From assembly GCA_900554345.1 (NCBI GenBank), contig USHH01000002.1:1-31636 (forward strand): a stretch of 31,636 bases of DNA, written 5' to 3'. The notes under the pieces were generated by a model. That model was not told where the DNA came from. It did not search any database and worked only from the letters and a program-made list of their open reading frames with translations. This stretch comes from an uncultured Bacteroidales bacterium. Its GTDB lineage: Bacteria; Bacteroidota; Bacteroidia; Bacteroidales; Muribaculaceae. A program made the translations under genes and the position numbers. Position 1 is the stretch's first letter. Every line of letters starts with the position of its first letter. Below, in pieces: positions 7,836-16,121 of this stretch.

Positions 7836-9029
7836 ATGGAAATCAACGATGAGATCGCTGCCGCCCCTTCGGCGAAGGCTAATGTGAAGAAGAAAAAGAA
7901 TGTGCTCTCTCGCTACGAGGGGATAATATGCCTTGTAGTGGTGTTCGGCCTCTTCTATTATCTCGGTCAGGTGATGGGCATGGCCAATATGCTCAACACC
8001 ATGATGCACACCGCCCACGACCTGCTGCTCAACACCGTCTTCTACCTCATGGGCATCTGTGTGCTCACCGGAGCGCTCGGTCGAATCTTCGTGGAGTTCG
8101 GTGTCGTGAAGATGCTCGAGAAGATGCTGCGCCCGCTCATGAAGCCCCTCTTCAATCTGCCCGGCGTGGCCTCTCTCGGCGCCGTGATGACATTCCTCAG
8201 CGACAACCCGGCCATCATATCACTCGCTTCCGACAAGCGATTCAGCTCTTATTTCAAGAAATTCCAGTTCATCTCGCTCACCAATTTCGGCACCGCCTTC
8301 GGCATGGGCCTCCTCGTGATGGTCTTCATGGTGGGTCAGGGATTCTTCTGGCAGCCAGTCATCGGTTTTGTGGGCGCTTTCTGCGGCTGCATCGTCTCCA
8401 CGAGGCTCATGCAGTATTTCGTGATCAAGAATTTCCCGCATTTCGCCACCGAGGATGTGGTGGCCGATGAGGCAGCCATAAAGAAAGAAGAGGCCAAGGA
8501 GGAGAAATCGGGATTCGTAAGGGTGCTCAATTCCCTGCTCGACGGCGGTCGCACAGGTGTTGACGTGGGCCTGGCGATTATCCCCGGTGTGCTGATTATC
8601 TCCACGCTTGTCATGATACTGACGTTCGGCACTTCGGCCGACGGCACATATACCGGAGCGGCCTATGAGGGTGTCGCCCTCCTTCCCGCACTCGCGGAGA
8701 AGATCAATTTCATCTTCGAGTTCCTCTTCGGTTTCGGTGATCCGCACCTCATAGCCTTTCCCATCACGGCTCTCGGAGCTGTGGGCGCCGCACTTGGCCT
8801 CGTGCCCAATTTCCTTTCCCAGGGATGGGTCGACGGTAACGCCATTGCCGTATTCACGGCTATCGGCATGTGTTGGAGCGGCTATCTCAGCACACACACC
8901 GCTATGCTCGACTCGCTCGGTTACCGTGAACTGACGCCGAAGGCAATCCTCTCCCACACCATCGGAGGCATCGTGGCCGCAATCATAGCCCATCTCCTCT
9001 ACATGCTCGTCACGATGATGATGGCCTGA
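7836..9029 (+). CDS. Gate/nucleoside-recognition domain inner-membrane protein
   Basis: This 397-residue polytopic membrane protein has a short charged N-terminus (KKKK near residue 20) and then about nine to ten hydrophobic segments (for example 28-50, 65-85, 140-165, 245-265 and 370-395). The segment NLPGVASLGAVMTFLSDNPAIISLASDKR carries the conserved polar signature of Gate-domain (nucleoside recognition) proteins, and a second half with FLFGFGDPHLIAFPITALGAVG appears to repeat the fold. It resembles the CD0519/CD1768-type membrane proteins. The transported substrate is unknown. It lies 15 nt after the porin and 28 nt before the sensor kinase, so the three genes could share an operon, and the kinase may respond to the same solute. 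Confidence 0.75.
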   Translation: MEINDEIAAAPSAKANVKKKKNVLSRYEGIICLVVVFGLFYYLGQVMGMANMLNTMMHTAHDLLLNTVFYLMGICVLTGALGRIFVEFGVVKMLEKMLRPLMKPLFNLPGVASLGAVMTFLSDNPAIISLASDKRFSSYFKKFQFISLTNFGTAFGMGLLVMVFMVGQGFFWQPVIGFVGAFCGCIVSTRLMQYFVIKNFPHFATEDVVADEAAIKKEEAKEEKSGFVRVLNSLLDGGRTGVDVGLAIIPGVLIISTLVMILTFGTSADGTYTGAAYEGVALLPALAEKINFIFEFLFGFGDPHLIAFPITALGAVGAALGLVPNFLSQGWVDGNAIAVFTAIGMCWSGYLSTHTAMLDSLGYRELTPKAILSHTIGGIVAAIIAHLLYMLVTMMMA

Positions 9030-9057
9030 ATGTCTTTCGACTGATGATGATCAACTC

Positions 9058-10836
9058 ATGAGCCTTAGATTTTTAATTGCCGCTTTGATATGCGTTGCGT
9101 GTTGCCGCACAGCCGGCGCCGGGACCTCTGTCCCTGATCAGGTGGCGCGCCTGCGCGCCTGCGCCGACAGCCTCCATAGTGTAGGACGTACAGATTCCGC
9201 AGTCATTGTCGGAGAGAAGGCTGTGGCTCTCGCCCTCAAGAGCGGAGATCCCACCCTGATTGTTGGCAGCCGTGCCTCTCAGGGTGTCTTTCTCCGTTCC
9301 GCCGGCGATGTCGATGGAGCGTTGAGGCAGTATGAGGAAGCCCTCTCCATAGTGACTGCTGATGAATTCCGTCGCAATCCCGACCAGGAGGCCGTAGAGG
9401 AGGCTGCCTCGCTCTATATCAATCTTGCGGTGCTCAATCTTGACACCGACAATAAGGAGGCGGCAGCCGCCGATGCCGCGCTCGCCGCCGACTGGGTGTC
9501 AAAAAGCAATGACCGGGAACTGCGGGCCACGGTCTTCGGAGTCGCCGGTTCCGTGATGACTGGATGTGGCGATCTCCGGAAGGCCATGCGCTATCAGGAT
9601 CTCGCATACCGTGATGCCGAGGCCTCCGGCGACAGGGAGTCGGCGTTCAGGGCGGCAGCCTACGCTATGCTAATTGCAAGCCGCCTCGGCAACAAGGCGG
9701 ATGAGGACTCGTGGCGCGGCAGGTGTGTCGGGCTTTTGCCGGAGATGCGGTCGGTCATGGCGAAGCTGGTATATTATCAGGCGGAGTGTTCCATATCCCT
9801 GTCGGCCGACCGTTGTAGTGAAGCTATCGACTGGTTTCAGAAAATACTCTCTCTGGATGGCATCGACAACCTTCCGTTTGTGAAATTCGACTGCTACAAC
9901 AATATGCATGCCGTCTATGCGGAGCTCGGTGACTACAGCAAGGCTTACAACACTGTGCTTAAGAGCAACGAGCTGCGTGATTCGCTGTGGGAGAATGAGA
10001 AGGCGCAGAGCCTCCGCGACCTTTCTGTGAAATACGAGACCAAGGAGAAGGAACTCGCCCTTGCCCGCAGCGAGGCTTCAAGGGCACATGTCCTTATATG
10101 GCTGTTCGCTTTGGCGGGCCTCCTTATGGTGGGTGTCGTGGTGTTCGTGGTCTACTGGGGACGCCAGCGTCGCCGCAGAATGCAGCGTGAGCTTGAGTTT
10201 GCCAACCTGAAGGCCGAGATATCCCGCGAGCTTACCAAGCAGTATGTGGAAGGACTTGAGAATGAGCGCCAGCGCATGGCCCGAGAGCTCCACGACGGTG
10301 TGTGCAACGACCTTCTCGCCATCCGGATGGAGATGGGCGACGACGACACCGGCCGCAACACCGCCGAGCTTCTGGATGCATGCCGGGAGAATGTGAGGAG
10401 GATATCCCATGAGCTTATGCCTCCTGAATTCTCTTATGCCAATATCGACGAGGTGCTGCGCTATTTCCTATGCCGGCGGGGTCATGCCGCATCCGACGGC
10501 ATTCACGTCTCTTACTCCTCTTCGGCCGATGATGCGTCGTGGAATGATGTCGAGGATTCCGTGGCTCTCGAGATCTACCGTATAGTGCAGGAGGCGGTTG
10601 GCAATGCCCGGAAACATTCCGGTGCATCGGCTATAGATGTCGAGCTGACGCTTGCCGACGGTATGCTGTGCCTGACGGTGAAAGACAACGGCACTTTCAA
10701 GTCTGAAGGCAGGAAAGGTCTCGGCCTTGAGTCGATACGTCGCCGTGGCGATTCCATAGGCGCCGCTGTTTCGATCACATGTCGGGAAGGGGAGGGCACT
10801 GTCGTGGAAGTGAGGGTGCCGGTAGGGAAAAGATAG
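9058..10836 (+). CDS. TPR-containing sensor histidine kinase (HisKA_3, NarX-like core)
   Basis: This 592-residue membrane kinase has an N-terminal signal segment (about 4-22). A helical periplasmic region from about 30 to 335 has TPR-like repeats (for example GDVDGALRQYEEALSI and GDYSKAYNTVLKSNEL). One transmembrane helix lies at about 344-367, followed by a coiled coil. The H-box RQRMARELHDGVCNDLL puts the phosphorylated His at residue 412 and is typical of the HisKA_3 class. The ATPase domain shows EIYRIVQEAVGNARKH (N-box), VKDNG and GLGLESI. The TPR sensor suggests detection of a protein or peptide signal in the periplasm. A NarL-type regulator follows 83 nt downstream and is the evident partner. 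Confidence 0.9.
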   Translation: MSLRFLIAALICVACCRTAGAGTSVPDQVARLRACADSLHSVGRTDSAVIVGEKAVALALKSGDPTLIVGSRASQGVFLRSAGDVDGALRQYEEALSIVTADEFRRNPDQEAVEEAASLYINLAVLNLDTDNKEAAAADAALAADWVSKSNDRELRATVFGVAGSVMTGCGDLRKAMRYQDLAYRDAEASGDRESAFRAAAYAMLIASRLGNKADEDSWRGRCVGLLPEMRSVMAKLVYYQAECSISLSADRCSEAIDWFQKILSLDGIDNLPFVKFDCYNNMHAVYAELGDYSKAYNTVLKSNELRDSLWENEKAQSLRDLSVKYETKEKELALARSEASRAHVLIWLFALAGLLMVGVVVFVVYWGRQRRRRMQRELEFANLKAEISRELTKQYVEGLENERQRMARELHDGVCNDLLAIRMEMGDDDTGRNTAELLDACRENVRRISHELMPPEFSYANIDEVLRYFLCRRGHAASDGIHVSYSSSADDASWNDVEDSVALEIYRIVQEAVGNARKHSGASAIDVELTLADGMLCLTVKDNGTFKSEGRKGLGLESIRRRGDSIGAAVSITCREGEGTVVEVRVPVGKR

Positions 10837-10867
10837 ACCCCGGACATGAAAACTACGGTTTTCCGTA

Positions 10868-10899
10868 ATTGCCAGTATGTGTGACATGTGTTAATTTTG
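10868..10899 (+). promoter_or_regulatory. Promoter upstream of the response regulator
   Basis: ATTG at 10868-10871 (three of four bases of TTTG) and TAATTTTG at 10892-10899 (full match to TAnnTTTG) are 20 bases apart. Transcription should begin near 10906. The regulator can therefore be expressed independently of the kinase gene. Confidence 0.6.
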
Positions 10900-10919
10900 C
10901 ATAATCAAATTATTATGCA

Positions 10920-11588
10920 ATGTTTCCCGCAATGTCTGGAAAACCACTCTTACCACAGATGAGAATCGCTGTCGTCGACGATCACGACCTGATTCGCGAG
11001 GGCACAGCCACCATCCTTCTCAATGCCGGTGTAGGCGACGTCGGGATGTTTGGCAATGCCCGCGGTCTTGTCGAGAGGCTTGACGATGGCGTTTCATTCG
11101 ATTTTTATATCATTGACCTGGAGCTTCCCGATCTTGATGGATTTGTGCTGATCGAGATGATCCGGGCCAGAATCAACGAGGCCCGTATCATTGTCAGCAC
11201 CGTCCACGATGAGTTGTGGACTCTAAGAAAGCTGCTTGCCAGAAACGTCGACGCCATAATATATAAGTCGGCGACAGGAGGGGAGATAATAGCCGCCATA
11301 AGGGAGGTGATGAGCGGTGGCAGATATTATTGCGAGGCGGTGAGGGATGCTCTGGCTTCTGCCGCCGACAGCTCCATTCATCCCACATCGAGAGAGCTTG
11401 AAGTGCTCTGTCAGATAGCGGGAGGGAAAACCACCAAGGAGATTGCCGCGGCCCTTTTTGTGAGCGAAAACACCATTGAGGCCCACCGTAAAGCGCTATT
11501 CACTAAGCTGAAGGCAGTCAATGTCGCCGACCTTATCGTAAAGGCTATCGAGAAGGGATACCTCAAGAAAGGCGGAATCCACCTCTGA
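10920..11588 (+). CDS. NarL/FixJ-family response regulator
   Basis: This 222-residue protein has a receiver domain with acidic residues D20/D21 (VVDDHD), phospho-acceptor D66 in YIIDLELPDLDG and lysine K116 in IIYKSATG. A LuxR-type helix-turn-helix follows (SRELEVLCQIAGGKTTKEIAAALFVSENTIEAHRKALFTKL, split here at TTKEIAAALF, about 157-198). It should bind DNA when phosphorylated by the adjacent HisKA_3 kinase. Start choice is open. The longest form begins at 10920, only about 14 bases after the predicted transcription start. ATGs at 10932 (MSGKP) and 10959 (MRIAVV) also work, and the last gives the most typical receiver N-terminus. Targets may be the porin and Gate genes upstream or the three genes downstream. 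Confidence 0.9.
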   Translation: MFPAMSGKPLLPQMRIAVVDDHDLIREGTATILLNAGVGDVGMFGNARGLVERLDDGVSFDFYIIDLELPDLDGFVLIEMIRARINEARIIVSTVHDELWTLRKLLARNVDAIIYKSATGGEIIAAIREVMSGGRYYCEAVRDALASAADSSIHPTSRELEVLCQIAGGKTTKEIAAALFVSENTIEAHRKALFTKLKAVNVADLIVKAIEKGYLKKGGIHL

Positions 11589-11646
11589 GACACATGAGAG
11601 CATACGATTCATACACCATACGCCGTTATACCTGATATCGCTTATC

Positions 11647-11676
11647 CATAGGGCCGGCTTGCTGGCCGGCCCTATG
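11647..11676. terminator. Perfect 12-bp inverted repeat after the regulator gene
   Basis: The arms CATAGGGCCGGC (11647-11658) and GCCGGCCCTATG (11665-11676) form a 12-bp GC-rich stem with a 6-base loop. It sits between the response regulator and the next plus-strand gene. There is no U-run after it on either strand, so it could be a terminator helped by other factors, an mRNA-stabilising hairpin, or part of the leader of the next gene, which starts 22 bases downstream. Confidence 0.5.
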
Positions 11677-11698
11677 ACATACCCCTAAATTCCTCATT

Positions 11699-12508
11699 AT
11701 GGACAGACGTATTGAAGAAATAATCACCGACCCGGGCATGTCGCTCGATGAGAAGATCGACGGCGTGATCGCCCTGCGCTCGCTTTACGATGAGGCTCCC
11801 GACGCCGAAAGACTCGCTTTCGACGTGGAGTGCTTCTCCTCGCTTATCTCCCTCGTGAGCGAAGACAACGAGACACACCTCCACGACCTGGAATTGCTCC
11901 AGCTCTATGTGCTCCTCGCAGAGACCTATGTGGCTCTGGAAGACTATCGTCCCCTTGAGGATGTGGCTCGTGGGGTGCTCGACGTGATACGCTACGACGT
12001 CACTCCGTGGGAAGCCATGGAGCAGACCATGCCGCGCATAATCGATGCCGTCGGTGAGTCGGTCTACAACCATCACCTCTATGAGCTTCTGCTCCTGTAT
12101 CTCCGTGCCGCTTATCAGGCCGGAAAACTCGATGAGAGCTTTGCTGGGCGTGTGCGCCGCTTCCTGAAGCTGCGGATACTCCTCGACGACAGCGAATGGC
12201 TCGACCGCCTGCTCGACAAGGACCTCCAGAAGGCGCTTGCCTCCCTGCTCTCGCAGGATGAGCTGATGCGCATCATCATGCGTCCGCAGATCGGTCATCT
12301 CCGCAAGGACTCTGTGGAATACACCTGGGAATGGGAACGCATATATTACGACGTGGAGGCAAGACTTGAGGAGCGTTTCGCCAACGCTCCCCGTCAGATG
12401 GGCTTCTGCTTCATGTTCTGGAACGCGAAGCGCGAGCTTCTGGAGGAGGAATACGGCATCAGATGGCGCAGCCCCTCGCAGATGAATCCCGGTGTTATGT
12501 TCGACTGA
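11699..12508 (+). CDS. Hypothetical helical protein
   Basis: I do not recognise this 269-residue protein. It has no signal peptide or transmembrane segment and should be cytoplasmic. It is strongly helical and acidic, with paired helices such as LLQLYVLLAETYVALEDYRPLEDVARGVL (positions about 66-94) that recall TPR or other alpha-solenoid repeats. The C-terminus (WEWERIYYDVEARLEERF, then MGFCFMFWNAKRELLEEEYGI) is aromatic-rich and looks like a separate conserved unit. The ATG at 11699 follows the GC-rich hairpin at 11647-11676. The next gene starts 11 nt after its stop, and together with the WG-repeat gene these form a likely three-gene unit. A role as a scaffold or chaperone-like partner is only a guess. 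Confidence 0.65.
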   Translation: MDRRIEEIITDPGMSLDEKIDGVIALRSLYDEAPDAERLAFDVECFSSLISLVSEDNETHLHDLELLQLYVLLAETYVALEDYRPLEDVARGVLDVIRYDVTPWEAMEQTMPRIIDAVGESVYNHHLYELLLLYLRAAYQAGKLDESFAGRVRRFLKLRILLDDSEWLDRLLDKDLQKALASLLSQDELMRIIMRPQIGHLRKDSVEYTWEWERIYYDVEARLEERFANAPRQMGFCFMFWNAKRELLEEEYGIRWRSPSQMNPGVMFD

Positions 12509-12519
12509 TATACTGTGCT

Positions 12520-12828
12520 ATGAAGAATGACAATGATACCGGGACACTCGTGGAGCTCGCCCGACGCTATGCCGAAGGGATAGGCTGCGAGCGGTCGGTC
12601 GAAAAGGCGCTGGAGCTTTATGGGAAGACGTGTTCTCTCGGCGACAGGCATGGTGCCAGCGGCCTCGCGAATCTTTATGCCGCTATCGCCGATGAATGCA
12701 GCGACCCTTCGCTGAAGGAAAAATACCATCGCCTCCATCAGGAATGGAATGACGTTTTCATGGATATGTGGCATAAGAGCCTCCTTGAGGATCCCGACGA
12801 GTATGACCGTACATTGGAAGAAGATTAA
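12520..12828 (+). CDS. Small Sel1-like repeat protein
   Basis: This is a cytoplasmic protein of about 102 residues. TLVELARRYAEGIGCERSVEKALELYGKTC and SLGDRHGASGLANLYAAIADE match about one and a half Sel1-like units, with the usual GxGxxxxxxKALELY pattern. Such repeats mediate protein-protein contacts. A longer reading frame opens at 12463 inside the preceding gene, but I prefer the ATG at 12520 (MKNDNDTG), 11 nt after that gene's stop, because the extra residues show no family resemblance. It is followed 21 nt later by the WG-repeat gene. The C-terminal acidic helix (LLEDPDEYDRTLEED) has no known role. Confidence 0.65.
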   Translation: MKNDNDTGTLVELARRYAEGIGCERSVEKALELYGKTCSLGDRHGASGLANLYAAIADECSDPSLKEKYHRLHQEWNDVFMDMWHKSLLEDPDEYDRTLEED

Positions 12829-12849
12829 CCGATAACAACAATACCGACT

Positions 12850-13422
12850 ATGAGAAGAACCATCATCGTCCTCGCCGTCCTGATCGCGACTGCCCTCTCT
12901 GCCGGCGCGCAGTCGAAATACAAGTTTAAATATCCCGAGCCTATCCAGTCGCCACACGAGGCCCAGGAGGGGTCGCAGTTGACGGAACGCCCGTATGGCT
13001 ACTACAACCTTAGGGTAGCTGACGGCACATTCGTGCTTGCGATACCGTATCAGTATCAGTATCAGTCGGCCGGCTACTTCGTGGAGACAGGTGATCGAGA
13101 GGCTTTGGCCCGTGTGAAGGTAGGAGGCAAATACGGCTTCATCAATCCCCAGGGTGGTCACGTGATCAAATGTGTCTACGACGATGCCTCCAATTTCGAC
13201 ACTCGTGGCTTCGCTATGGTGAAGCTCAACGGCAAGTGGGGTGTAATCGACGATAATAACATCAGCGCTGTGCCGTGTGTCTACGACTCGATGACCGAGA
13301 TGCACGACGGATGGTATGAGGTGTCGAAAGACGATGAGTGGGGCTATGTCAGCAACAAAGGAATATACGCGTCAAGCTACAGCGATTACGAGCGTATGAA
13401 AAACAGTCCGTTTGAGAAGTAG
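12850..13422 (+). CDS. WG-repeat protein, exported
   Basis: This 190-residue protein has a cleavable signal peptide (residues 1-20, ending SAGAQ) and three WG-type repeats: KYGFINPQGGHVIKCVYDDA, KWGVIDDNNISAVPCVYDSM and EWGYVSNKGIY. These repeats form short beta structures, and their function in bacteria is mostly unknown. The protein should be periplasmic or surface-located. It is the last gene of the plus-strand block, and its stop is only 9 nt from the stop of the convergent rmuC gene. No terminator hairpin lies between them, so the two converging transcripts probably overlap. Confidence 0.75.
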   Translation: MRRTIIVLAVLIATALSAGAQSKYKFKYPEPIQSPHEAQEGSQLTERPYGYYNLRVADGTFVLAIPYQYQYQSAGYFVETGDREALARVKVGGKYGFINPQGGHVIKCVYDDASNFDTRGFAMVKLNGKWGVIDDNNISAVPCVYDSMTEMHDGWYEVSKDDEWGYVSNKGIYASSYSDYERMKNSPFEK

Positions 13423-13431
13423 AGGCTCCCG

Positions 13432-14760
13432 TCAGTCTCCATCCTCTACATCCATCTGCGATATCCGGCTCACCGGATTGCGTGAGCTGTTGACTGCGCC
13501 GAGCTTCAGAAGCTTGGCGCATGTCTGTTTTATGCTCTGCCCCTTCTCGTCGAGCTTGCGGCTCCCTTCGTCATACATCCTGCGTGCCCTGTCGAGCGCG
13601 TCGCCTATCGCCTCGTATTTCCGCTCGAACTGGCCCACGCGGTCGAGCATCTCTCCGGCGAGCTGATACACCTTCTCATGATTGCGGGCCTGCGCGATCT
13701 GTCGCCATGTCATGTCGATGATCCTAAGCGCTGCGTAGAGCGTCTGCTCGTCGGCTATATAGACATTTCTCTCCATCGCCTTGCGCCAGAGGTCGGGCCG
13801 TGCGTTGAGCGCCGTCCACAATGCGGCCGAGTTGGGCATGAACATTATTACATAGTCAACCGACACTTTCGGTGCCTTGATATAGGAGCTGTAGTCTTTT
13901 CTTGCGAGCTCCTCCACATGCTTCTCGATGCTCGCGACATGAGCTCTCAGGCAGCGGTCACGCTCCTCGGCTGTCTCGGCGTTGACATAATCCATGTAAG
14001 CCGTCATCGACACTTTTGCGTCGATCACCATCTCCCGGTCGCGGTCGAGATGCAATATGACGTCCGGGCGCATCCTCGACCCATCGCGCGACACGATGGC
14101 CTGCCCTTTCTCATCTGTGATCTGCGGCTGCACATCGAAGTGTATTCCCTCGGTGAGTCCCTGGCTTTCGAGAAGCTCCCCGAGCACACGCTCTCCCCAG
14201 TCACCCTGCACCTTCGACTGGTGGCGGAATACCTTCGCGAGCTCTTCGGCGCTTTTCCTGGTCTCGCCGCTGATCGTCATCAGGTGCTCGATGCTCGTGC
14301 GCATGGTAGCGCTTATATCGGTCTGCGAGCGGGAATTCTCGTCCATGGCCCGCTTCATCTCTCCGAGTCGTTCCTTCAGCGGCGACACTATCCTCTCTAT
14401 GCTTCCGGCACTCGCACTCGCGAATTCCTCCTGTCTCTGCCGCAGCATGGTGTCGGCCGACTCCCTCAGCTGCGAGGTCATGCGGGCGAGGGTCTCCTCC
14501 ATACGTCTCTCTCCCGCTCTCGCAAGGTCGTCGTAGAGCTGCTTCTGCGCTTCGAGGCGTGTCTTCATCAACTCCTCGCTCGAGGCTTTGTAAGCGTTGA
14601 ATTCAGTGTGGAGGGAGGCCAGGTCCATCTCCGCCTCATGCAGTTTCCTGACTGCGTCGTCGGCTGTTTGCCTCTCGCTTGCTCTCCCTTTTGCGAGACC
14701 GAGCATAAATCCCGTGGCTATTGCCAGAACGCAGGCAGATGCGAATATTATGATGTCCAT
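13432..14760 (-). CDS. rmuC: DNA recombination protein RmuC
   Basis: This 442-residue protein has an N-terminal membrane anchor (about 3-23), a long charged coiled coil (about 38-150) and a RmuC nuclease-like domain. That domain has FRHQSKVQGDWGERVLGELLESQGL (about 187-211, shown here as two joined parts), MRPDVILHLDRDREMVIDAKVSMTAY with Asp and Lys of a PD-(D/E)XK-type core, and VDYVIMFMPNSAALWTALN. The family limits inversions at short inverted repeats in E. coli; the biochemical activity is inferred. It starts 26 nt after the AmpG-like gene and may be the last gene of that leftward operon, although its function is not obviously linked. Confidence 0.92.
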   Translation of the reverse strand: MDIIIFASACVLAIATGFMLGLAKGRASERQTADDAVRKLHEAEMDLASLHTEFNAYKASSEELMKTRLEAQKQLYDDLARAGERRMEETLARMTSQLRESADTMLRQRQEEFASASAGSIERIVSPLKERLGEMKRAMDENSRSQTDISATMRTSIEHLMTISGETRKSAEELAKVFRHQSKVQGDWGERVLGELLESQGLTEGIHFDVQPQITDEKGQAIVSRDGSRMRPDVILHLDRDREMVIDAKVSMTAYMDYVNAETAEERDRCLRAHVASIEKHVEELARKDYSSYIKAPKVSVDYVIMFMPNSAALWTALNARPDLWRKAMERNVYIADEQTLYAALRIIDMTWRQIAQARNHEKVYQLAGEMLDRVGQFERKYEAIGDALDRARRMYDEGSRKLDEKGQSIKQTCAKLLKLGAVNSSRNPVSRISQMDVEDGD

Positions 14761-14786
14761 ATAGCGGAAGGTATATGATTAAGTGT

Positions 14787-16121
14787 TCAGGCGCCTATGG
14801 CTTCGGTGGCTTTCTTCTTGCCGAAAGAGGAGTCGATCTTCACCATCCGGCACACTATGAATGTAGCTGCACAGGCCACCATCACCAGCAGAAAGAAATT
14901 TATGTATCCGTTGTGGCCGTTGGCGCCGAGTATGTGATACCGGCTGAAGACATCGTGGAGCCACCCCGCAAGCATTCCGGGCACCATCATGCCCAGTGCC
15001 ATGAATGCCGTGCAGAAGGCGTAGTGGGATGTCTGATAGCTTCCCCGGCTGAAATATATCAGGTAGAGCATGAAGGCCGTGAAGCCGAAGCCGTAGCCGA
15101 ACTGCTCGAGCGCGATTGCCGTGGTGATGAGCGTGAAATCCTGCGGCTGCCAGATGGCGAGCAGGCAGTAGAAGGCGCAGGGCAGAGTGAGGCTCAGCGC
15201 CATGGGCCAGAGCCAGTAGCGGAGTCCCTGACGCGACACTGCCACACCGCCGGCGATGCCGCCGGCGAGCAGCGCGATCACTCCTACGGTGCCGTTGATG
15301 AATCCCACCTGGGCAGTGGTGAGCGCCAGGCCGCCGACATCTCGCGATGAGACCAGAAACGGCTGCACCATCTTGATGCAGAGCGCTTCCGGCAGTCGGT
15401 AGAGAAGCATGAACGCCAGCGCCGTCCATATCCCCGGCTTGCTGAAGAAGGTGGTGAAAGCATCGGCGAAATCCTTTACGATTGTCTTTGCCGTGACTCC
15501 CGGCGCAGGCCGGTCGTGGGCGCTGCGCGGCATGAAGCGTATATGGTAGAGCCCCACGGCGAGGAAGAAGCCGGCGAGCAGATAGAACACCGTGGCCCAT
15601 GCCGCCGGCACATTGCCGAGGCTCTCCTCAAGTTTGCCGGCCAGTATCACCAGCCCTCCCTGGCCTATCACGCTCGCCACACGGTAGAAGGTGGAGCGCA
15701 CTCCCACGAAGGCCGCCTGCTGATGGCTGTCGAGCTCAAGCATATAGTAGCCGTCGGCCGCTATGTCGTGGGTGGCCGATAGGAAAGCGGTGATCCAGAA
15801 GAAGAAAAGTGTAGTGGCGAAAAACGCCGATGTCGGCAGGAAGAAGGCTATGCAGGCCAGCGACACCGCCATGAGGAGCTGCATCGCTATGACCCACTGA
15901 CGCTTGGTCTTGAAAAGATCGATGAAGGGGCTCCAGAACGGCTTCACCACCCACGGAAAGTATAGCCATCCGGTGAAGAAGGCCATGTCGGCGAGGCCGA
16001 CCCCCATGTTGGTGTACATCAGCACCGTCAGCGTGTTGACCGCGAAATAGGGGAGTCCCTCTGCCACGTAGAGCGTGGGGATCCAGAGCCAGGGCGATCT
16101 TCCAGATTTATCTTTTGTCAT
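14787..16121 (-). CDS. Major facilitator transporter, AmpG-like
   Basis: This 444-residue inner-membrane protein has about twelve transmembrane segments. The N-terminal signature WIPTLYVAEGLPYFAVNTLTVLMY and SATHDIAADGYYMLEL (about 114-129) match the AmpG branch of the major facilitator superfamily, which imports anhydro-muropeptides released from peptidoglycan. The C-terminal half also conserves FGYGFGFTAFMLYL. Its start overlaps the SpoIID/LytB gene by 14 nt, which implies translational coupling. With a SpoIID-type wall protein next to it, import of peptidoglycan fragments for recycling is the best guess. The substrate is not shown by sequence alone, and Bacteroidetes have several AmpG-like paralogues. 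Confidence 0.85.
   Translation of the reverse strand: MTKDKSGRSPWLWIPTLYVAEGLPYFAVNTLTVLMYTNMGVGLADMAFFTGWLYFPWVVKPFWSPFIDLFKTKRQWVIAMQLLMAVSLACIAFFLPTSAFFATTLFFFWITAFLSATHDIAADGYYMLELDSHQQAAFVGVRSTFYRVASVIGQGGLVILAGKLEESLGNVPAAWATVFYLLAGFFLAVGLYHIRFMPRSAHDRPAPGVTAKTIVKDFADAFTTFFSKPGIWTALAFMLLYRLPEALCIKMVQPFLVSSRDVGGLALTTAQVGFINGTVGVIALLAGGIAGGVAVSRQGLRYWLWPMALSLTLPCAFYCLLAIWQPQDFTLITTAIALEQFGYGFGFTAFMLYLIYFSRGSYQTSHYAFCTAFMALGMMVPGMLAGWLHDVFSRYHILGANGHNGYINFFLLVMVACAATFIVCRMVKIDSSFGKKKATEAIGA

Noticed and set aside
8220..8993. 257-codon minus-strand frame opposite the Gate-domain gene
   Set aside because: Its His/Glu-rich composition is typical of an antisense shadow, and the plus-strand frame has clear transmembrane segments.
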